Notes under the pieces: generated by a model
What the model was told of the DNA's origin: nothing
The model's database searches: none
What the model saw: the letters and a program-made list of their open reading frames with translations, nothing else
Shown: positions 1 to 5,186 of the stretch, one piece after another
How the letters are laid out: the number at the start of each line of letters is the position of its first letter
Position numbering within the stretch: the first letter of the stretch is position 1
Made by a program: the position numbers and the translations under genes
Source: Anaerolineaceae bacterium
Lineage (GTDB): Bacteria > Chloroflexota > Anaerolineae > Anaerolineales > Anaerolineaceae
Direction of reading: 5' to 3'
NCBI GenBank assembly: GCA_028699715.1
Contig: JAQVUC010000103.1
Location: 1-5,186 of the forward strand
Length of the DNA: 5,186 nucleotides

Positions 1-110
1 AACAAAAAGAAAGCCAGGAAAATGAACCTGCTCCGGCAGATGAAGAGGAAGCGCCTCTGATAGAAACCGGACCAACCTGCGCTTACGCCGATTTTGAAGA
101 GGCCCCATGA
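1..110 (+). CDS. C-terminal end of an unidentified acidic-tailed protein (partial)
   Basis: The reading frame beginning at base 3 is open to a TGA at 108-110 and gives the last 35 residues of a protein whose start lies outside the window. The visible tail is rich in Glu, Pro and Ala (it contains ADEEEAPL) and ends in ADFEEAP; it looks like a disordered acidic C-terminus and carries no recognisable domain, so no function can be given. This frame is preferred over the competing frame stopping at 58-60 because its codons resemble those of the neighbouring genes, whereas the other would be a Lys/Arg-rich run using AGG codons. The stop overlaps the start of the downstream polymerase gene as ATGA, which implies one operon and probable translational coupling. 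The identity of this gene would be the best contextual clue to the polymerase's job. Confidence 0.6.
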   Translation, partial: QKESQENEPAPADEEEAPLIETGPTCAYADFEEAP

Positions 111-2356
111 GTCAACTTCGTGCTTTTCGCGGTTGGTTGTTGGATCTCTACCTGAATCAGCAAGTGGGTTTGAGCCTTTGGTTTATCTCCGCTGAGGACG
201 ACAGCCGGGTTTGTTTCAGGCAGCAGTTTCCGGTTAGTTTTTATGCCACCGGACCCACTGAGACCCTGCGTTCCCTGTGGAAAACCATTTCCGGCCGGCC
301 GGAGGTACTTTCATTGAGCCGAAAACGCAAACAGGACGTTTTTGTTGCCGATCCTGTGGATGTGATGGAGATCAGGGTGGATTCACCCTCCAACCAGGTC
401 AAACTATTCCATGAAATTGAGGAGCTTTTCCCTGAGCTGACCTTTTATGATGCCGATTTGGCCATCAGCACGCGCTATATTGCCCGCTATGGTGCCTTTC
501 CCCTGGCTTTGTGCCAGCTTGAAGTCGACCAAAACGATACCATCCAATCCATCCAGGTCCTGAATGACCGCTGGGAACTGTTTCCTGAACTGCCGCCCCT
601 GCGGATCATGGAATTATTCCCTGATCGTGACCCTTTCCGGGGCACTGTAAGCTCACTGCACCTTCGCTGTGATCGTTTTGAACAAAAGCTGGACATAGAC
701 CCTGCCGGCAAGTACCTGCAGCTGTTAGACCAAACTCTGAAAGACTACGATCCTGACATCCTGATCACTGACTGGGGCGACAGCTGGCTGATCCCCTTTC
801 TGGATAAACAATCAGGGCATAAAAGTGTTTCTCTGCAGCTGAATCGCGATCTGAACCGCAGTGTGCGCTGGCAAAAAGAAAGCACCTATTTCTCCTATGG
901 TCACATCATCTACCGCCCTGAAGAAGCGCATCTGTTTGGGCGCTGTCATATCGACCGGAAAGCCGCTATGATGTGGTCTGATTACAGCCTGGATGGCACG
1001 CTGGAAATGGCGCGGGTCACAACTTTGCCTATCGAAAAAGCCGCGCGGGTCTCCCCTGGTCAGGGCATTTCAGCCATGCAGGTGATCACAGCATTACAAA
1101 AAGATGTTTTAGTCCCTTATCAAAAACGCCAGGTCGAAGAATTCAAATCTGGTCTGGAATTGATTCAATCAGACCGGGGCGGCATGGTCTACCAGCCCAT
1201 CACGGGGCTGCATACAGACGTGGCTCAGATCGACTTTATCTCTATGTATCCAGCAATCATCATTTTGGGCAACATCTCACCGGAAGTACCGCTGCCGGAT
1301 GGATTGGAGCCGGCACATGAGGATTTGGGCGTGGTGCCGCTGACACTCAAACCGCTCTATGACAAGCGCGTGTCTATCAAACAGAAAATAAGGACTTATC
1401 CTGAAAACCACCCGATGGCCAAAAAGCTTAAAGAGCGAGCCTCAGCGCTTAAGTGGCTCCTGGTAGTCTGTTTTGGCTTTCTGGGCTACAAAAACGCCCG
1501 CTATGGTCGTATTGAAGCGCACGAAGCGGTCACCAGAGGCGGACGTGAGGTCTTGCTGCGCGCCAAAGATGTGGCTGAGGAAGAGGGTTTTGAAGTGCTG
1601 CATATGTATGTGGACGCGCTTTGGGTCAAGAAAAAGGGCTTCAATAAGCCGGAACACTTCACTGAACTGATCAAAAAGATCAATCATCGCACTGGCTTGA
1701 CCATTAATCTGGATGGCGTTTATCGTTGGGTAGCTTTTTTGCCTTCCAAAGTTGACCCTCGTATTCCGGTTGCCAACCGCTATTTCGGTGTTTTTCAAAC
1801 CGGCGAGGTCAAAGTGCGCGGGCTGGAAGCCCGCCGGCATGACACACCCATCTGGATTGCTGCTGTGCAAAAAGAAATGATCGCCCGCTTAGGACAGGCG
1901 CGCACAAAATCCGAACTGGAAAGCTGCATCCAGGACGCTTTTGACTACTACCAGGAAGCGCTGCAAACCCTTAAAGCAGGCTTGGTTCAGCCAGAGCAAT
2001 TGGTGATCAACGGTAAGGTCAGTTACGCCCTGGAAGCCTACAAAGCCTCTACCGCGGCTGTCCGGGCTGCCAGACAAATGCAAAAAGCGGGTATGACGGT
2101 TAAGCCTGGTATGCGTGTTCGCTTTGTCTACACCATTGGCGAGCCTGATGTAGTAGCCTGGGATCTTGGTGTCAGAGTTGAGCCGAATTCTCTTGACCTG
2201 AATAAATACGTTGAGCTACTGATCCGGGCTGCCACGGCAGTGCTCATCCCTTTTGGTGTTTCAAAGGATATTCTGCGTGAATGGAGCGAGTCAGGTGGGC
2301 TGCAATTAAAGCTATTGCCTTCTGGCTATCACAGCCTGACAAAGACCCCTTTATAG
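107..2356 (+). CDS. B-family DNA polymerase homologue, PolB2-like, predicted catalytically impaired
   Basis: This 749-residue protein has PolB architecture in order. An N-terminal domain (about 1-160) includes a YDAD...RYIARYGAFPLA stretch. The 3'-5' exonuclease-like domain covers about 160-335. Palm motif A is DFISMYP (Asp376), followed by NISPE. The fingers hold motif B around Lys449, and a GLEARR segment near 572-577 begins the thumb. Expected catalytic residues are missing. In motif C the usual YxDTDS reads YVDALW, so Asp503 is kept but the second Asp is Leu505. Motif B has Val453 where Asn is typical and Phe456 for Tyr. In the exonuclease, Exo I reads RIME (Glu169 kept, Asp lost), Exo II has Trp223 and Leu228 in place of Asn and Asp, and no Exo III YxxxD is recognisable. 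The length is near that of archaeal PolB and the frame is intact, so this is not a decayed pseudogene. The ATG at 107 follows GAGG at 99-102 with a 4-base spacer. By analogy with inactivated archaeal PolB2 proteins, a structural or accessory role in DNA repair or replication is inferred; residual activity is not excluded. Confidence 0.88.
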   Translation: MSQLRAFRGWLLDLYLNQQVGLSLWFISAEDDSRVCFRQQFPVSFYATGPTETLRSLWKTISGRPEVLSLSRKRKQDVFVADPVDVMEIRVDSPSNQVKLFHEIEELFPELTFYDADLAISTRYIARYGAFPLALCQLEVDQNDTIQSIQVLNDRWELFPELPPLRIMELFPDRDPFRGTVSSLHLRCDRFEQKLDIDPAGKYLQLLDQTLKDYDPDILITDWGDSWLIPFLDKQSGHKSVSLQLNRDLNRSVRWQKESTYFSYGHIIYRPEEAHLFGRCHIDRKAAMMWSDYSLDGTLEMARVTTLPIEKAARVSPGQGISAMQVITALQKDVLVPYQKRQVEEFKSGLELIQSDRGGMVYQPITGLHTDVAQIDFISMYPAIIILGNISPEVPLPDGLEPAHEDLGVVPLTLKPLYDKRVSIKQKIRTYPENHPMAKKLKERASALKWLLVVCFGFLGYKNARYGRIEAHEAVTRGGREVLLRAKDVAEEEGFEVLHMYVDALWVKKKGFNKPEHFTELIKKINHRTGLTINLDGVYRWVAFLPSKVDPRIPVANRYFGVFQTGEVKVRGLEARRHDTPIWIAAVQKEMIARLGQARTKSELESCIQDAFDYYQEALQTLKAGLVQPEQLVINGKVSYALEAYKASTAAVRAARQMQKAGMTVKPGMRVRFVYTIGEPDVVAWDLGVRVEPNSLDLNKYVELLIRAATAVLIPFGVSKDILREWSESGGLQLKLLPSGYHSLTKTPL

Positions 2357-2366
2357 CTTGTGAACA

Positions 2367-2393
2367 TTTGAAACTGATCAGCTTCAAACTTTT
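2367..2393 (+). terminator. possible weak intrinsic terminator after the polymerase gene
   Basis: Ten bases after the polymerase stop codon, TTTGAA (2367-2372) pairs with TTCAAA (2383-2388). An A.C mismatch, two more pairs (CT with AG) and a GATC loop complete the hairpin. It is followed by C and four T (2390-2393). The stem is A/T-rich and the T tract short, so termination would be weak. The position, between the end of one operon and the promoter of the next, is what makes it plausible. Confidence 0.4.
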
Positions 2394-2403
2394 CCTCGAG
2401 GAA
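2392..2403. repeat. perfect 12-base palindrome upstream of the tRNA-tig promoter
   Basis: TTCCTCGAGGAA reads identically on both strands and lies 13 bases upstream of the -35 element of the tRNA-Leu promoter. It abuts the T tract of the preceding hairpin. A palindrome without a spacer suits a dimeric DNA-binding protein better than an RNA hairpin, but no regulator can be named and a single copy of this size can arise by chance. Confidence 0.4.
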
Positions 2404-2416
2404 TTAGCCAATCCAT

Positions 2417-2445
2417 TTGACGCTTAACTTACGCTGCCTTATAAT
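2417..2445 (+). promoter_or_regulatory. sigma70-type promoter for tRNA-Leu (and probably tig-clpP)
   Basis: The -35 element TTGACG (2417-2422) differs from consensus in one base. The -10 element TATAAT (2440-2445) is a perfect match, and the spacer is exactly 17 bases. Transcription would start near G2451/T2452, about five bases before the mature tRNA 5' end at 2457. Such a strong housekeeping promoter close to a tRNA is expected. With tig starting only 27 bases after the tRNA and no second promoter visible, it probably also drives tig and possibly clpP. Confidence 0.85.
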
Positions 2446-2456
2446 AACTTGTTCGA

Positions 2457-2538
2457 GGGGAAGTGCTGGAATTGGCAGACAGGCATGACTTAGGATCATG
2501 TGCGGTGACGCGTGAGGGTTCGAGCCCCTCTTTCCCCA
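2457..2538 (+). tRNA. tRNA-Leu, anticodon UAG
   Basis: A complete class II tRNA folds by eye. The acceptor stem GGGGAAG (2457-2463) pairs with TTTCCCC (2531-2537) with one G.U pair, and the discriminator is A2538, the leucine identity base. The D arm contains GGAATTGGCAGAC. The anticodon stem CATGA (2484-2488) pairs with TCATG (2496-2500) around loop CTTAGGA, giving anticodon TAG at 2491-2493. The long variable arm has stem GCG/CGC (2502-2504 and 2509-2511) with loop GTGA. The T arm GAGGG/CCCTC (2514-2518 and 2526-2530) encloses TTCGAGC. This tRNA reads CUA and, by wobble, other CUN leucine codons. The bases after the discriminator are CTT, so CCA is not encoded and must be added by the CCA-adding enzyme. 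RNase P would remove only a leader of about five bases. Confidence 0.97.
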
Positions 2539-2555
2539 CTTCACAATAAGAAAAC

Positions 2556-2560
2556 GAGGT
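2556..2560 (+). promoter_or_regulatory. Shine-Dalgarno site that fixes the TTG start of tig
   Basis: GAGGT is complementary to the anti-Shine-Dalgarno ACCUC and sits five bases before TTG at 2566-2568. It decides the start. The next in-frame Met is residue 53, already past the conserved ribosome-binding loop, and the only upstream in-frame initiation codon in the open frame, GTG at 2512, lies inside the tRNA. Confidence 0.8.
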
Positions 2561-2565
2561 ATACA

Positions 2566-4050
2566 TTGAAAACAAACAAAACTTATACAGATGATCATCA
2601 AGTACGCGTAACTGCTGAGTTTGACCAGGAAGTACTGGAACAATTCAAACGCAGAGGCGCGAGAAAAATTGCTCAGCGGACCCGCATCCCCGGCTTTCGC
2701 CCTGGCAAGGCTCCCTACCACATGGTGGTAACGCACGTGGGAGAAGCAGCCATCATGGAAGAAGCCATCGACATGATGCTGAATGATGTTTATCCCAAAG
2801 TATTAGAACAAGAGAACATCGAACCCTACGGACCTGGAAATTTGGAGAATATTCCCAGTCAAGAACCCCCCATTTTCGAATTCTTGATCCCCTTGGCCCC
2901 TGAAGCAGAACTCAACGATGTAGATTCTTTGCGAAAAGCTTATGAACCTGACCAAGTGACCGACAAAGATATTGAAGAATTCATCACTCAAATGAGACAG
3001 AATTACGCCAATATTGTTCCGGTTGAAGGCGCTGCGAAGGTTGGACAACTGGTTTACATGACCGTTGAGGCTCAAGATGAAAACGCGCCTGAAGGTTCAG
3101 ATCCAATTTTGGTAAAATCGTCTCCGCAACAGACTCTTATACCAACCAAGAAGGAAGAAAAAGACTCTGAATGGCCTTTCAAAGGCTTTGCCAGAGAATT
3201 GATCGGCAAAAAAGCTGAAGATACGTTTTCAGTTTCTCATACCTTCCCGGAAGATGACAAACAAGGCAGTTTTGCCGGCAAAACAGTCAAGTTTGACGTC
3301 AATGTGCAATCTGTGAAAGAACTGGAATTGCCTGCCATCGATGAAGAATTCCTGACCAACATGGGTAATTTCAGTGATGAAGACGAGTTCCGAAAAGCCG
3401 TTCGCGATAAACAGGAATCCGACCTGATCGCTGAGTATGACAACAATTATTATCTTGAATTAGTCGACGAACTGCGCAAAAATGCCAGCCTCAAATATCC
3501 ACCCCAAATGCTGCAAGACGAAGAAGATGAGGTTCTTCACCGCATAGAGCACGATTTGGAACATCGTGGCTTGGATTTGGATGTCTACCTGAAATTGCGC
3601 AAGATGGATAAAGATCAGTTTATCGAAGAAGAAGTCAAGCAGACCGCCAAGGACAGGCTTGAACGCTCCCTGGTTATGGATGCCATCACAAAAAAATATG
3701 ACATCAAAATCAGTAAAGAAGACTTACAAGCAGAAATTACAGGTGTCATCAACTCCCTTTTGATGAGCGGTGAATACGCGGAGGCTGAAAAACAATTAGG
3801 TAAGAAAAAATTTACTGAAGCCATTTCAAATGAAGCCGCCAACAGCGCGCTCGAAAAAGCGATCAGAAAACAGCTCAAGGCTATCGCGTCACCTGAACCC
3901 GTCGTAGAAGAACCTGCTGAAGAAGAGGCTCCAGAAGAAAAGAAAACTGCAAAGAAACAGGTTTCCAAAAAGAAGGCTGCGGAAACTGAAACCCCAGCGG
4001 AAGAAATAGAAACTGCCGAGTCAGCGAACGAGGATCAGGAAGAAAACTAA
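2566..4050 (+). CDS. tig: trigger factor, ribosome-associated chaperone
   Basis: This is trigger factor, which docks at the ribosomal exit tunnel and shelters nascent chains. From the TTG start it has 494 residues, longer than the usual 430 or so. The N-terminal ribosome-binding domain (about 1-118) carries the signature loop IPGFRPGKAP at 41-50. A FKBP-type prolyl isomerase-like domain (about 150-250) keeps its second half (GFARELIGKKAED, then TFPED and FAGKTVKFDVNVQ). Its first half is poorly conserved and lacks the usual aromatic DFxG element, so isomerase activity is doubtful. The helical chaperone domain (about 253-440) begins with the characteristic ELPAIDEEF. Residues 444-494 form a low-complexity tail of Glu, Lys, Ala and Pro, probably disordered, which accounts for the extra length. 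The gene starts 27 bases after tRNA-Leu and is followed 48 bases later by clpP, a common bacterial pairing. The rare TTG start with a good Shine-Dalgarno site may temper expression from the strong upstream promoter. Confidence 0.96.
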   Translation: MKTNKTYTDDHQVRVTAEFDQEVLEQFKRRGARKIAQRTRIPGFRPGKAPYHMVVTHVGEAAIMEEAIDMMLNDVYPKVLEQENIEPYGPGNLENIPSQEPPIFEFLIPLAPEAELNDVDSLRKAYEPDQVTDKDIEEFITQMRQNYANIVPVEGAAKVGQLVYMTVEAQDENAPEGSDPILVKSSPQQTLIPTKKEEKDSEWPFKGFARELIGKKAEDTFSVSHTFPEDDKQGSFAGKTVKFDVNVQSVKELELPAIDEEFLTNMGNFSDEDEFRKAVRDKQESDLIAEYDNNYYLELVDELRKNASLKYPPQMLQDEEDEVLHRIEHDLEHRGLDLDVYLKLRKMDKDQFIEEEVKQTAKDRLERSLVMDAITKKYDIKISKEDLQAEITGVINSLLMSGEYAEAEKQLGKKKFTEAISNEAANSALEKAIRKQLKAIASPEPVVEEPAEEEAPEEKKTAKKQVSKKKAAETETPAEEIETAESANEDQEEN

Positions 4051-4098
4051 CACTTTTTTAACACTAAGCAAGTAGACTGGACCTAAAAGGATAATAAT

Positions 4099-4704
4099 AT
4101 GAATAAAAGTGAATTTCAATCCGTAGTCCCAATGGTTGTTGAACGCACAGCGAATGGTGACCGGGCTTATGATATTTATTCCCTGCTGCTAAAGGAACGT
4201 ATCATTTTCGTCGGATCAGCCATCAATGATCAAGTGGCTAACGTAATTGTTGCCCAGTTGCTTTATTTGAGCCAGGTTGACCCTGACAAAGCCATCCAAA
4301 TGTACATCAACTCCCCCGGGGGCTCCATCTATGCTGGTTTGGCAATTTTGGATACCATGCAAATGATCCCCAACCCCATCAGCACTGTTGCGGTTGGCGT
4401 TACTGCGAGCTTCGGTACAGTTTTACTGGCTGGCGGGACAAAGGGTCAGCGTTATGCCCTACCCCACGCGACCATCCATTTACATCAACCTCTGGGTGGT
4501 ACTGAAGGTCAGGCCTCTGACATTGAGATCATGGCGCGTGAAATCTTACGCCTGAAAACAGACCTTAACCAGTTTTTTGCTGATGTTACCGGGCAACCTT
4601 TGGACGTAATTCAACGTGACACAGACCGTGATTTTTACATGACTGCTGAACAAGCGGTTACTTACGGGCTGATCGACAAAGTTTTAGAACCTCCTCAGAA
4701 ATAA
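4099..4704 (+). CDS. clpP: ATP-dependent Clp protease proteolytic subunit ClpP
   Basis: This is the serine peptidase core of the Clp protease (family S14), which forms a tetradecameric barrel and degrades unfolded proteins passed to it by a ClpX-, ClpA- or ClpC-type ATPase. The 201-residue length is normal. The protein opens with [19 protein letters not shown], very like other ClpPs, so only about nine residues could be a propeptide. The catalytic triad is present: Ser104 in TASFG, His129 in HQPLGG and Asp178 in DTDRDF. The conserved YINSPGGSI and [10 protein letters not shown] segments are intact. The residue after the catalytic Ser is Phe instead of the usual Met, and Thr replaces Ala two residues later, a modest variation near the active site. 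The start ATG is preceded by AAAAGGA (4085-4091) with a 7-base spacer. It follows tig by 48 bases without a convincing promoter or terminator between them, so tig and clpP are probably one transcript. Confidence 0.98.
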   Translation: MNKSEFQSVVPMVVERTANGDRAYDIYSLLLKERIIFVGSAINDQVANVIVAQLLYLSQVDPDKAIQMYINSPGGSIYAGLAILDTMQMIPNPISTVAVGVTASFGTVLLAGGTKGQRYALPHATIHLHQPLGGTEGQASDIEIMAREILRLKTDLNQFFADVTGQPLDVIQRDTDRDFYMTAEQAVTYGLIDKVLEPPQK

Positions 4705-4723
4705 AATGATCAAAGATCATTTT
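4703..4723 (+). repeat. perfect 9-bp inverted repeat over the clpP stop and the next start
   Basis: AAAATGATC (4703-4711) pairs perfectly with GATCATTTT (4715-4723) around a three-base AAA loop. It includes the last two bases of the clpP stop TAA and the whole upstream candidate ATG (4706-4708) of the phosphatase gene. The inner TGATC/GATCA stem followed by four T has the shape of a weak intrinsic terminator. It could reduce readthrough from clpP or hide the start codon in RNA. Only two G-C pairs support the stem, so its function is uncertain. Confidence 0.5.
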
Positions 4724-5186
4724 CCTATGCTAAAAGGCCTCATCCTGGACATGGATGGGGTCATTTGGCATGATACTGAAGCCATTGGGGATCTACCTGA
4801 GATTTTCAAAAAGATTGAGAGTCTTGGCCTCAAGTATATTTTTGCTACAAACAATTCCTCAAAGACTATCGAAGAATACCAGGACAAATTGCGGGGACTT
4901 GGTCTTGAGGTCAAGCCAAATCAAATCACTACCTCAGCCGAAACGGCTTTTGCCTACATCAGAGATTACTATCCAAGCTTGGAAACGGTTCATATTGTGG
5001 GTTCTGAATCCTTGATTCAAAACGCGAAAAGCAAAAATTTCCGTGTACTTGAGGATAGCACTACTGATCGCCCTGATCTTGTTTTGGTTGGGATCGATAT
5101 GGATTTGACCTATCAAAAAATCGATATCGCTTCAAGATACGTCCGGGACGGAGCTGTTTTTATTGCCACCAATACTGATCCGACCT
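4706..5186 (+). CDS. HAD-superfamily IIA phosphatase, NagD-like (partial, 3' end outside the window)
   Basis: The first 160 residues of a haloacid dehalogenase phosphatase are visible; relatives run to about 260 residues. Motif I is LILDMDGVIW, with predicted nucleophile Asp15 and general acid Asp17. Motif II is FATNNSS with Thr48. The cap region includes VGIDMDLTY and ends in ATNTDPT, which is typical of subfamily IIA (NagD, p-nitrophenyl phosphatase and phosphoglycolate phosphatase-like enzymes). Members hydrolyse phosphate monoesters of small molecules in the cytoplasm; the substrate cannot be told from this sequence. Two in-frame starts are possible, ATG at 4706 (one base after the clpP stop) and ATG at 4727. 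Neither has a good Shine-Dalgarno site. The upstream one is chosen because its spacing suits translational coupling to clpP, but 4727 would also leave motif I at a normal distance from the N-terminus. The Lys and the final Asp motif expected later are not yet reached. Confidence 0.88.
   Translation, partial: MIKDHFPMLKGLILDMDGVIWHDTEAIGDLPEIFKKIESLGLKYIFATNNSSKTIEEYQDKLRGLGLEVKPNQITTSAETAFAYIRDYYPSLETVHIVGSESLIQNAKSKNFRVLEDSTTDRPDLVLVGIDMDLTYQKIDIASRYVRDGAVFIATNTDPT

Noticed and set aside
1442..1870. 142-residue open frame on the - strand within the polymerase gene
   Set aside because: It lies fully inside the polymerase coding sequence opposite the conserved fingers and palm motifs. The sense frame explains the sequence, and no domain is recognisable in the antisense.
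107..2356. Polymerase gene as a pseudogene
   Set aside because: The frame is uninterrupted over 749 codons with domain order, fold-defining segments and normal start and stop signals preserved. Only catalytic residues are replaced, which points to functional divergence, not decay.
2451..2524. Seven-base direct repeat GTTCGAG just before the tRNA and in its T arm, suggesting an integration attachment site
   Set aside because: It is too short to be an att core, the T-arm copy is ordinary conserved tRNA sequence, and no integrase or displaced tRNA fragment is present in the window.
2404..2736. 110-residue open frame on the - strand across the tRNA and the start of tig
   Set aside because: It is the antisense of tRNA-Leu plus trigger factor. 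Its RGSNPHA-like stretch is the well-known spurious translation of a tRNA T arm, and there is no ribosome binding site or family match.
38..3930. Shared EEEAP peptide in the acidic tail of the upstream partial protein and in the trigger factor tail
   Set aside because: Short low-complexity Glu/Ala/Pro matches are expected by chance in disordered acidic tails, and the flanking residues and codons differ.
3615..3968. 117-residue Ser/Ala-rich open frame on the - strand in tig
   Set aside because: It is a shadow of the Glu/Lys-rich codons of the trigger factor C-terminus read in antisense.
4051..4098. Possible terminator or promoter between tig and clpP (run of six T and a GATAAT)
   Set aside because: No hairpin precedes the T run. 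The GATAAT overlaps the clpP Shine-Dalgarno region and has no -35 element at a workable distance.

Overview
This is a bacterial chromosomal window in which every supported gene lies on the + strand. Trigger factor and ClpP show it is bacterial. A B-family DNA polymerase of archaeal-like (PolB2-like) architecture, a tRNA with no encoded CCA and a TTG start on tig would fit a deep-branching lineage such as Chloroflexota (Anaerolineae-like). That placement is inference from protein character only and cannot be proven here.

Region 1 (1-2356): the acidic C-terminal end of an unidentified gene overlaps, in an ATGA arrangement, the start of a 749-residue B-family DNA polymerase homologue. The polymerase keeps the overall PolB fold signature: N-terminal domain, exonuclease-like domain, palm motif A, fingers, motif C region and thumb. 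It has lost the residues expected for catalysis in both the proofreading site and the polymerase site. It resembles the described group of apparently inactivated PolB2 proteins and is the most unusual item in the window.

Region 2 (2357-2565): a 100-base gap after polB carries a weak hairpin followed by four T, then a perfect 12-base palindrome, then a near-consensus sigma70-type promoter (TTGACG, 17-base spacer, TATAAT). That promoter fires a few bases upstream of a complete class II tRNA-Leu with anticodon UAG. Only 27 bases separate the tRNA from the TTG start codon of tig, so tRNA and tig are probably cotranscribed, and tRNA 3' processing would create the 5' end of the tig message.

Region 3 (2566-5186): tig (ribosome-associated chaperone with a roughly 50-residue charged tail) is followed 48 bases later by clpP (complete catalytic triad), then by the 5' part of a HAD-IIA (NagD-like) phosphatase that runs off the window. 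A perfect 9-bp inverted repeat spans the clpP stop codon and the upstream candidate start of the phosphatase gene. The tig-clpP pair joins nascent-chain folding to proteolysis, as in many bacteria, but the usual next gene clpX is absent from this position.

No mobile elements, CRISPR arrays or integrase genes were seen.
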